Below are positions 16,435 through 25,658 of a stretch of 64,000 nt of DNA, piece after piece (position 1 is the first letter of the stretch; every line of letters starts with the position of its first letter). The DNA lies in the NCBI RefSeq assembly GCF_015500095.1, contig NZ_CP062983.1:1302001-1366000 (forward strand), written 5' to 3'. This DNA comes from Phototrophicus methaneseepsis. GTDB lineage: Bacteria > Chloroflexota > Anaerolineae > Aggregatilineales > Phototrophicaceae. Made by a program: the position numbers and the translations under genes. The notes below the pieces were generated by a model. That model did no database searches. It was not told the origin of the DNA and saw only the letters and a program-made list of their open reading frames with translations.

Positions 16435-17277
16435 TTAGGCTTCTTCAGTCACACCATAGGTCACTTCATCGAATAGCGCCATAAGCTGCTGTGTGCCTTC
16501 GCCGGGGGTGCCATCGCCAATGGTTGTATCATTCACCAGCACCACAGGCACGACGCGCTTATTGGCTGCCGTGATGAAGACTTCATCGGCGGTCAGCAAT
16601 TCTTCCAGCGTGATGTCGCGTTCTTCAACGGTGAAGTGCGATGTGGCGATCTCCAGTACGGTCTTGCGGGTAATGCCAGAGAGCACACGGTCAATGCTGG
16701 TGGTAACCAGTGTATTGCCCTTCATGATGAACAGGTTGCTGGTGGTGCCTTCCAGGATATGGCCGGATTCCGTCACGTAGATAGATTCGACAGCATCCGC
16801 GGCACGTGCTTCTTTGACGGCCATAATCGCTGAAATATAGTTGATGCTCTTGGCCCCTGGGAACAGGCGCGTCTGAGAGTTGGTAACGATCTTGACGCCC
16901 TTTTCGTACCAGGTATCTGGATAAGGGTTCAGAGGTTCCACCATAACAATCAGAGAAGGTTTGCCGACGGGCATGATGTTATCCGGGCTGGTGCCGCCTG
17001 TCATGACGATACGCACGCTGCTTTCGTCGAAGCCGTTACGATTGAGCGTCTCTTGCACAATCGCAGCGATCTCTTCATCTGTCCAGGGATATTCCAGGCC
17101 GATGAGCGTTGCAGAGTTACGTAAACGCGCCATGTTATCCATCAGGCGGAATGGCTTGGTGTTATAAGTACGCAGGTAATCAAAGACACCATAGCCGCGC
17201 AAAATGGCGAGGTCGGTGACGGGTAGTGTGGCTTCTTCGCTGTTGACGTATGCGCCATTAACGTAATAGACGCTCAT
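16435..17277 (-). CDS. Class IV PLP aminotransferase (BCAT/DAAT fold)
   Basis: A 280-residue fold-type IV enzyme. It begins YYVNGAYVNSEEATLPVTD and continues LRGYGVFDYLRTY as in branched-chain and D-amino-acid aminotransferases. The PLP lysine is in PGAKSINYI (about residue 143), the cofactor phosphate loop in EGTTSNLFI, and LSGITRKTVLEIA is conserved. Sequence alone does not separate branched-chain, D-amino-acid or aminodeoxychorismate-lyase activity. AGAGGAG precedes the ATG. Monocistronic. Confidence 0.88.
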   Translation of the reverse strand: MSVYYVNGAYVNSEEATLPVTDLAILRGYGVFDYLRTYNTKPFRLMDNMARLRNSATLIGLEYPWTDEEIAAIVQETLNRNGFDESSVRIVMTGGTSPDNIMPVGKPSLIVMVEPLNPYPDTWYEKGVKIVTNSQTRLFPGAKSINYISAIMAVKEARAADAVESIYVTESGHILEGTTSNLFIMKGNTLVTTSIDRVLSGITRKTVLEIATSHFTVEERDITLEELLTADEVFITAANKRVVPVVLVNDTTIGDGTPGEGTQQLMALFDEVTYGVTEEA

Positions 17278-17381
17278 GGGCTGGCTCCTCTCTATAGTTT
17301 GCGAAGCAGGTCTACATTATAGCTTTGCCAGCCCGTTATGCGACGGACGTTATATCCAACTTTTCCATGGATTCATCCGTG

Positions 17382-18317
17382 CTATTCCAACCAAATAAAC
17401 GATGTCATACCCGGGGTACTAGCTTCTGAGATGCGCACGAGGTTCTGGCCGTCAGCATCAATGACGTAGACATCCATTGTGCCTGGGTTATCGTGGTCGC
17501 TCAGGAAAGCAATTTTCTTGCCATCTGGCGACCAATGTGGTGCGTAGCCATAGGCGTCTTCTGTCACGATATAAGCCTGCCCAGTCGTGATCTCCATAAT
17601 CGCCAATCGAACGTTGCCATCTTGGCGGGTCGGATAGAGGATTTCTGTTTGATCTGGGGAGAGGTCCGGTTCACCACCATAAGGCGTCCTGAAGTAAGGT
17701 ATGTCTGATATGAGGGGTTGTGCCGTGCCCGTCTGGATGTCGTATCGGCTCAGCACGCGCCCCACGTCAGATGTTCGCGCTAAGCCCAACAATTGGTCTT
17801 CAAACGGCCATACTGGAAGAATGCGGCCCTCAAATTGGCCGATACGATGGGAGGGTGCACCTTTGGAGGTTCCACCTTGGGGTATTGCCTCGATATGGGC
17901 TTCCATTTCATGGATGTCAAACGTCGTTGGTGTGAGCTTCTGAAACAGCAGCTTCTCATACCCTGGGGAGAAGATCAGCAAGTTCCCATCTATAGGTATA
18001 AATTCGATCATGACTTGAACAATCTCTTTTTGATGGGCCGGGGCTGCAAACAGCTGATCCTCATACACGAAGAAGTAAATGCTCTCCGCTTCCCAATCAG
18101 CATCCAGCGAGATGATTCTCTCATGATTCCGGGGTTGATGGGGTGTGGTCGCAATCCGTGTTTCTGTCATGGAAGGTAGTTCCACAACGACGACCTCATC
18201 CCCTGCCAGGTAAGCCAACCGATGAGGCGCTTCTTCAACAGCAAGGGTGAAAGAAGCGCTTAGGACCATGCTTATAAGGACCAGCAACAAACCTATCACT
18301 ATGTTCTGCTTGTGCAT
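17382..18317 (-). CDS. Secreted TolB-like beta-propeller protein
   Basis: A 311-residue exported protein. MHKQNIVIGLLLVLISMVLS is the signal peptide; GGAG 9 bases upstream fixes this start. The mature chain carries PD40/WD40-like blades with the TolB signature ...SPDQTEILYPTRQDGN and HWSPDGKKIAFLSDHD followed by MDVYVIDADGQN. It lies 61 bases after a paralogue with the same ending (IWLE), a tandem duplication. Probably a periplasmic or surface scaffold; ligand unknown. Confidence 0.78.
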   Translation of the reverse strand: MHKQNIVIGLLLVLISMVLSASFTLAVEEAPHRLAYLAGDEVVVVELPSMTETRIATTPHQPRNHERIISLDADWEAESIYFFVYEDQLFAAPAHQKEIVQVMIEFIPIDGNLLIFSPGYEKLLFQKLTPTTFDIHEMEAHIEAIPQGGTSKGAPSHRIGQFEGRILPVWPFEDQLLGLARTSDVGRVLSRYDIQTGTAQPLISDIPYFRTPYGGEPDLSPDQTEILYPTRQDGNVRLAIMEITTGQAYIVTEDAYGYAPHWSPDGKKIAFLSDHDNPGTMDVYVIDADGQNLVRISEASTPGMTSFIWLE

Positions 18318-18378
18318 TATTGACTCCAACCAGGTTAAATCGAGCGATGTATTTATATCTGGGTCGAATTTCAATAGC

Positions 18379-19302
18379 TCACTCCAGCCAGATAGCGATA
18401 ATTGTTTTCTGGGAGGTCTGATAATCTGTGAGGCGTTGTAAGCCGCTGCCATCGACATTCATCATGTACAAGTTCATAAACCCATCCTGATTACTCATAA
18501 ATGCAATCTTTTCCCCATCTGCTGACCATGTCGGTAAATAGCCCAATTCACCATGTTCAAAGAAGCGGGGTTGGCTTGTTGTCAGGTCGTATACCGCCAG
18601 GCGCGCATAGCCGCTCTCATGAGACGTGAAGGCGATCTTCTTGCCATCAGGGGAAAACACAGGATTGGAATTGGGGTAATCGGTATTCGTTAAGAGGCTA
18701 AATGTGCCTGATACAACATCCACAGTCGCCAGTTGAGGAGAGACGTAAGATAGATAACTTGAAAAAGCCAATGTGCTTTCATCGGGTGACCAGGATGTGA
18801 TCGGATAGCTGACGGTATATCTTCCATAGTCATAGTTATATAGACGATGATTTGCACCATAACGGAGGATACCTAAGTGCGTGGGGATGTCTTCTGGAAC
18901 CCAGTAAGCAAGCGCACTCCCTGAGGGTGAAAAGGCTGCGCTTATCGTTTGCTCTGGGAGCTTTTCTAGAAGTTCCAGACGTGTGGCATCATCCCAGGAG
19001 ACGGGGATTAATTGATCTTGTAAGCGATAAAATGTCAGCTCTTTTTCAGGCCAATCATACTGCTTACCTTCACAGGAATTATTTTTGCTGGAGAGCGTTC
19101 TTTTGCTCATATCCGGCACACTGATAACGATGACATCACAGCCATCTGCATAGGCCAATTGATAATCTGGCTCTCGTGTTTTGAGGTTGATGAACACAAA
19201 GCCAATAACCAACAGCGAGATTACAAAATCAACGCCAATGAACAGAAAGATCCGCCGCCGCTTGGCGCTATTTTTGTGTTTTTGGTCGCGTTTTGCTTTC
19301 AT
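18379..19302 (-). CDS. Membrane-anchored TolB-like beta-propeller protein
   Basis: A 307-residue paralogue of the next gene. A basic N terminus (KRDQKHKNSAKRRR) precedes one membrane helix (IFLFIGVDFVISLLVIGFVF), giving a type II anchor rather than a cleaved signal. The outside part has PD40 blades: SWSPDESTLAFSS, FSPDGKKIAFTSHESG, WSADGEKIAFMSNQDG and NLYMMNVDGSG. It lies 24 bases downstream of the glycosyltransferase gene and is likely in its operon. AGGGGA precedes the ATG. Confidence 0.78.
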   Translation of the reverse strand: MKAKRDQKHKNSAKRRRIFLFIGVDFVISLLVIGFVFINLKTREPDYQLAYADGCDVIVISVPDMSKRTLSSKNNSCEGKQYDWPEKELTFYRLQDQLIPVSWDDATRLELLEKLPEQTISAAFSPSGSALAYWVPEDIPTHLGILRYGANHRLYNYDYGRYTVSYPITSWSPDESTLAFSSYLSYVSPQLATVDVVSGTFSLLTNTDYPNSNPVFSPDGKKIAFTSHESGYARLAVYDLTTSQPRFFEHGELGYLPTWSADGEKIAFMSNQDGFMNLYMMNVDGSGLQRLTDYQTSQKTIIAIWLE

Positions 19303-19326
19303 AAATTCCCCTTTTATTGACCTGTG

Positions 19327-21606
19327 TTATGGCTGCTCATCGGTTGACGCATTTGCTGGCAGGTCCGGCTGCATTACCCCATCATCCTCGTTCAGGCTCC
19401 ATATCGCCGGGGCGAAGTAAAGGTCCATCGTCGCTTCTTCAGGGATGTTGAAGGGGCTTTTATAGACGCGATCTTGCACCAGAAAGTACATCGTCATCAG
19501 TTGATAGGAAATGTCATCCTCTTTGCTGAGGAAGAAAGCGTGATGGTCGAAAGGCGACATCTCCATGAGCTTTGCTTCAAATGATTGCGGGTCAATCGTT
19601 TCAATCGTTAAGTCTTCTCGGTAGAAATAAGTGCGCACGGCTTCAATATTGAAGTCCCAAGGTTTGTTGCCGCTGACAATATGGACGTGCGTCTCTGGTG
19701 GCAATCCCAGCACCCGCCAGAGGGCATCCTCAATATCGTCTCTGTAGATAATGCCCTGCTGCGTTTTGTAGCCGTATTGATCTTCGTAAAAGTTCGGGAT
19801 GTGGATGCCAAAGTAGTAGCCAATGTGCATGATTGTGACAATGAACGCCGCTGCGATCCAGGCTGGCCGTGCATTTATGCTGAGCATTCTGGCATCGCGT
19901 CGCTGATTGAATGTGTCCCACGTTTTGATGGCCCCTAAGCCGATGCACAGGGCCAGACCAGGTAGTAACACCATATAGCGTGGATAAGACCACGCGTCAT
20001 CAATTAAGGCGATGCCGACAATACCAGCAGCGATCCATCCGACGAGTAGACTGCCGCCTGGTTTGAGCAGACGTGCCAAGCTGTGGGCAATGCCCAGGAA
20101 GAAGAACGGTACCAGCGGCAGCAGCAAGATCGGCTGTGTGCCGCCATAAAACCAACTGTAATCATGCAACTGGACGAAGACACGCATCACAACCGGGATA
20201 CGTTCAAACCATTCTTCCAGCACGGAATTGAGCGCGGATGTGTTCCAAATCGCGCGGGTGGTGTTATAGCGGGGCAGCATACGCGCGTCCCAGCTTGCCC
20301 AGGTCAGGTATAGCGGCGCGGCCAGGATCAAGAAGCAGAAAGCCAATGCCATGAGGTGACGTAACTTCGGCGGTGTGTATGAGGCCCCCTGGCGTGCAAA
20401 GATGCGCGTAAAGACCAACCATGAGGCCACCAACAGCGGGAAGAAGATACGCCCGCCTTCATAAAAATATTGTGTCAGGCCCAACATCAACCCGGCAAGC
20501 GCATAATCTCGCATCGAGGGCCGCCGTAAGCCGCGTGCGACGAAGAGTAGCGCCAGCACACCAAAGAGGGGGTCCGCGATATTGGCGATGCCAATGCGGC
20601 TGAATTGCAGATGCACAGGCAGCGTCGCCATGATGACAGCCGCAACAAGCCCGACACGCTTATCGAACTGCACACGGCCCAGTTGATACGTTGCGGCAAC
20701 GGTCAATATGCCGAAGAAGGCACTCGTCAGGCGTAAAGGCAATAATCCCGGCCCTAAGATGCTCGCAAAAAGGGCTTGCAGCATGGGGTACGCCCAGGAA
20801 AAGGCCGTGATGCCGCTAAATGGCTTGAGCATCAGAATACGGTCAGGCTGGCGTAGATCAACGATGGCGTTGGAAAAAAGCAGTTCATCCAACCATCGCA
20901 TCGTCCACCATTCCAGATTGTAAAGGCGCACGACAGCCGCCAGCAGCAGGACCAAAATCAGCGCGACGAAATGGGCATTCAGCCGTTGGCGTACCCCATG
21001 CCAGTGGCCCCAAAAACCACAGCCTACCAGTACCACGCCGCTGATAAGCAGCATGCCCTGCGCCCATACATTGAGCTTGAACTCGCTCCCGCGTAAGTTG
21101 ACGAGCGTCAGCAAAACAAAAGCCAGCGTCCCGATGGCGACGAGCGCCCAACGGGCCGAATGTTCATAGGTCGTAGCTTGCCGCAGCCTGTCTTTGCTAG
21201 GGGGCCACGGCCTGAGTTCATAGGCAATAGGGATCGCAATCAGGCCCAATATCAGCCAGATTGACGTGCTGAAATCCGCGTCTGGGCGTAGTTGAATCGC
21301 CGCCGCGCAAAAGCTGATGATTGCAAACCAGAGTAAGCCATGTGCAAGCGTGGCGCTGTGACGGTCAATCCATGGGTGCTGACGCAGCCATGCGCCAGGG
21401 GTCCGACGATGCAGCCAGCCGCGCATCATCAATGCGATTGGCATGACCAGGACGAGCATCACCCCAACGCGCACGATAGTCGATGTATCCAGCAGCATGA
21501 CGGTTAAGACAATCAGAATGACAAGGAAAAGCGCCCAGCGAGAGAGTGTCGCCAGAGGAGACAGCCCGGGCTGTTGTGTGGAATCTTCTACAGAGGGATG
21601 GCTCAT
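19327..21606 (-). CDS. GT-C family membrane glycosyltransferase
   Basis: A 759-residue polytopic protein with about 13 membrane helices. The first extracytoplasmic loop reads RLYNLEWWTMRWLDELLFSN, with the acidic pair typical of PMT/ArnT-type (GT39/GT83-like) enzymes that use polyprenyl-phosphate sugars. A soluble C-terminal domain of ~150 residues follows. It heads a probable three-gene operon with the two propeller genes. The sugar and acceptor are unknown; the neighbours suggest envelope glycosylation. Confidence 0.8.
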   Translation of the reverse strand: MSHPSVEDSTQQPGLSPLATLSRWALFLVILIVLTVMLLDTSTIVRVGVMLVLVMPIALMMRGWLHRRTPGAWLRQHPWIDRHSATLAHGLLWFAIISFCAAAIQLRPDADFSTSIWLILGLIAIPIAYELRPWPPSKDRLRQATTYEHSARWALVAIGTLAFVLLTLVNLRGSEFKLNVWAQGMLLISGVVLVGCGFWGHWHGVRQRLNAHFVALILVLLLAAVVRLYNLEWWTMRWLDELLFSNAIVDLRQPDRILMLKPFSGITAFSWAYPMLQALFASILGPGLLPLRLTSAFFGILTVAATYQLGRVQFDKRVGLVAAVIMATLPVHLQFSRIGIANIADPLFGVLALLFVARGLRRPSMRDYALAGLMLGLTQYFYEGGRIFFPLLVASWLVFTRIFARQGASYTPPKLRHLMALAFCFLILAAPLYLTWASWDARMLPRYNTTRAIWNTSALNSVLEEWFERIPVVMRVFVQLHDYSWFYGGTQPILLLPLVPFFFLGIAHSLARLLKPGGSLLVGWIAAGIVGIALIDDAWSYPRYMVLLPGLALCIGLGAIKTWDTFNQRRDARMLSINARPAWIAAAFIVTIMHIGYYFGIHIPNFYEDQYGYKTQQGIIYRDDIEDALWRVLGLPPETHVHIVSGNKPWDFNIEAVRTYFYREDLTIETIDPQSFEAKLMEMSPFDHHAFFLSKEDDISYQLMTMYFLVQDRVYKSPFNIPEEATMDLYFAPAIWSLNEDDGVMQPDLPANASTDEQP

Positions 21607-21719
21607 GCGTCGTGCTTCGCATACATCGGATGTGTAATCAAGACTTTTCTATGGTAGCACGAGGTTACTTTACGAAAATGGAGAAAGTGCAGAGAGTAGG
21701 ACAACCGTTTGAGAAGCGC

Positions 21720-22061
21720 CTAACGACCCTGCTGGATGATCAGCTCGCCATAAAATACAGAAAGCGCAAAGTGCTCTGTGAGGATATGGGCTGGGCTGCG
21801 GTGCTGGTCGCGCCCCAGACGATAGCTTACCAGGAGCGTGGGAGGCATTGTAAGGCGCTCATCTGCCTGCTGATGAGTGTAGATTTGCCAGCGCATGTCT
21901 CGGCAGTCTTTTAACGTCAATGAAAAGGGTACCGGGTCTGCTTCCAGAGGCCGGGCCTCACAGGTGAACGTTAAGTGCCGTCCCCAGGACAGCACATCGA
22001 GCGAGGTCATGGTGATGGGCGTTTCGTCGGCTAAATGGAGCGTTGTAAGTAGATTATCCAT
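21720..22061 (-). CDS. Hypothetical protein
   Basis: A 113-residue soluble protein (MDNLLTTLHLADETPITMTS) with a beta-rich pattern and no motif I recognise. Coding is supported by good codon use and a snug fit between flanking minus-strand genes, but the start has no Shine-Dalgarno. It could be a small regulatory or adaptor protein; no function proposed. Confidence 0.55.
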   Translation of the reverse strand: MDNLLTTLHLADETPITMTSLDVLSWGRHLTFTCEARPLEADPVPFSLTLKDCRDMRWQIYTHQQADERLTMPPTLLVSYRLGRDQHRSPAHILTEHFALSVFYGELIIQQGR

Positions 22062-22072
22062 CGTGAGGTTTG

Positions 22073-22106
22073 ATAGGACCCCTTTTCGTATGGAAAGGGG
22101 TCCTAT
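22073..22106. terminator. Hairpin after cyclophilin gene
   Basis: ATAGGACCCCTTT (22073-22085) and AAAGGGGTCCTAT (22094-22106) form a perfect 13-bp stem, starting 11 bases beyond the cyclophilin stop. No long T-tract follows, but position and stem strength suggest termination or 3' end protection. Confidence 0.6.
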
Positions 22107-22117
22107 ATGCGTGCACT

Positions 22118-23332
22118 TTATTGCGCGACAGGGCGGAATGTTTCTACAAGGAAGGACTCAAACAAGCGCGTGAATTGATCGCCCAGGACGAGATCAAGCG
22201 GATACAATTCAGCCATGTCTGCCGGGAAGACGCTCTCTACAGAGACGACATAACTACCGCGATCCAGATAAACGCGCGTGGCGACAGCATCCGCGCCGGT
22301 GCAGTCCGTGGTCGCCATGGTGTACTGCGTCCAGCCTGATTGATTTTCTTCGACAAGTTCATAGCCTTCTGCGGTGTTGATCGCATCATAAGCGCCGCTT
22401 TCAAGGGCCGCTACGGCCCCTTCAGCGCTGTCATAGGCGTCGATGGTGTAGCGGATGTAGTCGAAGCCAAATTGCTCATCACAGGTATCGTTCACGAGTT
22501 CAGTCTGGTAACGATAAGCGAATTCATCCTGTGAGCTCAGGTCTTCCTCCACATCTTCGGCGGGCACAATACCTGAAAATTCTTCGTTGTAGGCCAGGCC
22601 GTTTTGTTCTGCGACGGAGGGCAGTTCTGCGAATGCCGCTTCGACATCTTCAGCCGCTGCGGGTTCCACCACACTTGCTTTTACATCAGCGTCGACTGTG
22701 GCTGGATCAGTGATGATCAGGACGGTCTTCAGCGCGTCGCCTTCAAAATCTGGCTCTTGCTGAGGATCGCGCAGGGTCAGGGATGTGGCATTATCCAGCC
22801 CGGTGAGGACTTCGCCAAAGATCGTATGCGCATAGTTCAGGTGCGGGGTCGGCGCATAAGTGATGAAGAACTGGCTGCCGTTGGTGCTGGTACCTGCGTT
22901 CGCCATTGCCAGTAAACCGGGGCGGTCAAACGTCAGGAAGCCGATGAATTCATCACGGAACTGGTAACCGGGGCCGCCTGCGCCAGAGCCTGTGGGGTCA
23001 CCACCCTGGGCCATGAAGTCCGCCAGGACACGATGGAAGGTCGTGTTATTGTAATAACCTTCTTGGGCCAAGAAGACGAAGTTATTCACAGTCAAGGGGG
23101 TCAAATCTTCAAATAGGTCGACGTAGATGGGGCCGGCATCTGTACAGAAAATTGCACGATAATCCACGCCATCTTCCAGCACATCTTCAGGCTGGGTATA
23201 TTCACGCGTTTCAGGCTCTTCAGCAGTGGCCGCTTCGCACAGTGCTTCTGGCGTCTGTGCATCCTGGGCGAACGCGCTTGCAGTCATCATCAATAACAGC
23301 GCCAATGCGACGCCCCAACGGGTCCATTTCAT
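22118..23332 (-). CDS. Exported cyclophilin-type peptidyl-prolyl isomerase
   Basis: A 404-residue protein. MKWTRWGVALALLLMMTASA is a signal peptide (start at 23332, AAAGGA upstream). Residues ~70-215 are a cyclophilin domain with the family segments FHRVLADFMAQGGDPTGSG, FDRPGLLAMANAGTSTNGSQ and FFITYAPTPHLN. The Arg and Gln of FHRV/MAQGGD and the SQFFI motif are present. The C-terminal ~190 residues are an acidic extra domain (DIRYTID-type, two Cys pairs) absent from single-domain cyclophilins. Folding helper for exported proteins; monocistronic. Confidence 0.88.
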   Translation of the reverse strand: MKWTRWGVALALLLMMTASAFAQDAQTPEALCEAATAEEPETREYTQPEDVLEDGVDYRAIFCTDAGPIYVDLFEDLTPLTVNNFVFLAQEGYYNNTTFHRVLADFMAQGGDPTGSGAGGPGYQFRDEFIGFLTFDRPGLLAMANAGTSTNGSQFFITYAPTPHLNYAHTIFGEVLTGLDNATSLTLRDPQQEPDFEGDALKTVLIITDPATVDADVKASVVEPAAAEDVEAAFAELPSVAEQNGLAYNEEFSGIVPAEDVEEDLSSQDEFAYRYQTELVNDTCDEQFGFDYIRYTIDAYDSAEGAVAALESGAYDAINTAEGYELVEENQSGWTQYTMATTDCTGADAVATRVYLDRGSYVVSVESVFPADMAELYPLDLVLGDQFTRLFESFLVETFRPVAQ

Positions 23333-23506
23333 GTGGATGTCCTTTGAGTGGTAATGGTCAGGTGTGCCCCCACATGGGGGCAATCTGGCTCAGTATAGCG
23401 GAAATATGTTAATTTTCTGTGGTGGATCAATGAGAGGGTCCTCAACACATCGGGCTTATGCAAAAGCAAGCTCACCGCCATCCCCGGAAAGGTGTTACAC
23501 TTCATA

Positions 23507-23530
23507 AAATTTTGAATCAGAAATTTTGAA
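23507..23530 (+). repeat. Direct repeat upstream of phosphotransferase gene
   Basis: AAATTTTGAA occurs twice (23507-23516, 23521-23530) with a 14-base period, 31 bases upstream of the ATG. The same word also precedes the ECF sigma gene at 11650-11659. May be a regulator site; no protein can be named. Confidence 0.35.
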
Positions 23531-23560
23531 CAAGCACATTTAAGTTAAAAGTAATCGCCT

Positions 23561-24631
23561 ATGCTGGAACGACCCAATATCGCAGATAGCGACCTGATGG
23601 CTTGCTTGCAAGCTGCTTATGAATTGCCGATTGCCACCGTTGAATTTTTGCCGCTGGGTGCCGATACAAACACGGCTGTCTTTAAAGCATGGGGTGACGA
23701 AGCAGATGATGAAGCCTCCACCTATTTTGTGAAGCTGCGCAGCGGCCCTTTTGATGAGATGTCGATTGTGGTGCCCAGCTACCTCCATGATAAACATGTT
23801 GAGCACCTTATCGCTCCTTTGCCCACCCGGACGCAGCGGCTTTGGGCTAGCCTGGGCGATTATAAAGTTGCGCTGTTCCCTTTTGTGGCAGGCCGCGATG
23901 GCTACGATGTCGATTTGCTGGATCGCCATTGGGTAGAAATGGGCCAGGTGCTCAAGGCGATCCATACCATGGCGCTGCCTACAACGATTTTAGAGCGTTT
24001 GCAGCGAGAGACTTACCCCGCTAACTGGCGCGAGAAAGTCCATATGTTCCAGAAGATGGCCGCAGATACCCCCTTCGCAGACCCTATCGCTGCAGAATTA
24101 GCTGCTTTCTTAAAGGATAAGGCTGCTATCGTGATGGGGCTCGTCCAGCGGGCGGAGCAGCTCGCTGCTGTGCTAAAGCAGCAGCCAGAGCCATTTGTCT
24201 TATGCCATGGCGATCTCCATGCTGGGAATGTGCTCATCGATGGTGAGCAGCACCTCTATATTGTGGATTGGGATACGCTGGTTTTGGCCCCCAGGGAACG
24301 AGACCTGATGTTCGTCGGCGGGGGGCTTTACCTTAATAAGCGCACCCCGGAGCAAGAAGAAGGCCTCTTTTACCAGGGATACGGCGCTGTACAGGCCAAC
24401 CCGGTTGCACTAGCATATTATCGCTATGAACGCATCATCCAGGATATTGCTGAATTTTGTTCAGAACTGCTTTTGACAGATGCAGGGGGTGAGGATCGCC
24501 CGAACAGCCTCAGGCTGTTGAGGAGCCAATTCCGCCCGGATAGTGTCATCGCAATGGCGTATCGCTCTGAAAGCGCTTTGCCGCAAGCTTATAAAACAGG
24601 TGATTTTGCGTTCCAACCCTCCAGGCTTTGA
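23561..24631 (+). CDS. APH-family phosphotransferase (APH(9)-like)
   Basis: A 356-residue kinase-fold protein of the aminoglycoside/choline phosphotransferase group. The Brenner motif is VLCHGDLHAGNVLIDG (catalytic Asp in HGD), followed by YIVDWDTLVLAPRERDLMF. Overall organisation resembles spectinomycin phosphotransferase APH(9) and many uncharacterised relatives. Substrate not known; resistance should not be assumed. Monocistronic, no clear Shine-Dalgarno. Confidence 0.85.
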   Translation: MLERPNIADSDLMACLQAAYELPIATVEFLPLGADTNTAVFKAWGDEADDEASTYFVKLRSGPFDEMSIVVPSYLHDKHVEHLIAPLPTRTQRLWASLGDYKVALFPFVAGRDGYDVDLLDRHWVEMGQVLKAIHTMALPTTILERLQRETYPANWREKVHMFQKMAADTPFADPIAAELAAFLKDKAAIVMGLVQRAEQLAAVLKQQPEPFVLCHGDLHAGNVLIDGEQHLYIVDWDTLVLAPRERDLMFVGGGLYLNKRTPEQEEGLFYQGYGAVQANPVALAYYRYERIIQDIAEFCSELLLTDAGGEDRPNSLRLLRSQFRPDSVIAMAYRSESALPQAYKTGDFAFQPSRL

Positions 24632-24720
24632 AGGCACTTGCCTATTTAGCGGTGATAGTTCGGGCCAGTCTCCTCAAGAGGGGATGTAAGAAAGTGATTT
24701 TAACCATCGATGGCTGAGCG

Positions 24721-25131
24721 ATGATTGAGCACATGACGGAAACAGTGGTTTTGCTGATCTTATTCACACTGGCGACGAGCCTTTTCACGCTGACCACGCT
24801 GCTTGAGGTCTTCGCATGGCGGTATAAGAAGACGCCGGACGCGATGACTGTGCTCCTGGGACGGCTGCCGCGCCTTTTGCTTATCCTCTATAAGCATGAT
24901 AACGCTCAATCCAGGATGATGGGCTGTGTCGCCTTCTTATCCAATGCAGTGCTGGCTTGCATCAGCTTCTTGATGTGGTTGTTTCTTTACCTGGATGTTG
25001 TGATCCTGGCCTTGATGGGCGAAGGCACCGAACAGGTCATCCATATCAGCCTCGCGCTCATCAGCCCGTTGATCATCGGCCTGGCATTTTATGTGCCACT
25101 CCATCAGGCTCGTGAATACGTCCAACGTTGA
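24721..25131 (+). CDS. Small membrane protein
   Basis: A 136-residue protein with three or four hydrophobic helices (VVLLILFTLATSLFTLTTLL, CVAFLSNAVLACISFLMWLF, LALISPLIIGLAFYVPL) and short charged loops. No family recognised. No convincing ribosome site. It follows the phosphotransferase gene by 89 bases and may share its transcript. Confidence 0.6.
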   Translation: MIEHMTETVVLLILFTLATSLFTLTTLLEVFAWRYKKTPDAMTVLLGRLPRLLLILYKHDNAQSRMMGCVAFLSNAVLACISFLMWLFLYLDVVILALMGEGTEQVIHISLALISPLIIGLAFYVPLHQAREYVQR

Positions 25132-25658
25132 AGCTCGTTACCCATACTCGTTACGGGTAAACGAAGCTCAATGAGCGAATCTATGGCGTAGGTTGCATCC
25201 AGTGGTGAGAGCTACAAAGGTGATGTTGGCGAGGACGGCGTGGGGACAGCCCTCGCCAACACCTGGCAGGCTAAGGGTGTTGTTCCAATACGAGCACCAG
25301 GGGGAAGTCCGGTGATAAAATGGTGGAACAACATAACCTGACTCATGTTCGTATTAAAACATAACACGTTGCTGATGGCGCATTCTTACGCTCTTTTTTT
25401 TCAGCTTTTTTATGTGTATCAAGCTCCTTCTTCGGGGCGTGCCACAGTCTGATTGACCCGTCGAACAAACGCCAATGAGAGACATCTCTCTTTGTTGAAG
25501 GGTCCCCTTAAACGGCATTCGTTCCCTGCTGAACTCCTTCAATTTTTTGCACACTTTTTTAATCATTCACGCACACGGCTATCCAAGAGTTGATGTATGC
25601 TGAATGCGTGGTCTTAATAAAGTTTGTCTACACACTTTCTAAATGAGGAGTTCCACCT
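25132..25658. other. Intergenic region with hairpin
   Basis: 527 bases without a convincing gene. GTTGGCGAGG (25225-25234) pairs exactly with CCTCGCCAAC (25251-25260) over a 16-base loop; no T-tract follows. A 70-codon minus-strand frame (25354-25566) has biased, basic composition and no ribosome site and looks non-coding. The right end must hold the promoter of the PPC-like protein. Confidence 0.4.

Noticed and set aside
23561-24631. Antibiotic-resistance call for the APH-like gene
   Set aside because: Fold and motif fit many kinases of unknown substrate; chromosomal context has no resistance or mobility genes.
25354-25566. A 70-codon basic minus-strand frame
   Set aside because: Low-complexity Lys/Arg composition from AT-rich DNA, no Shine-Dalgarno, no neighbours.
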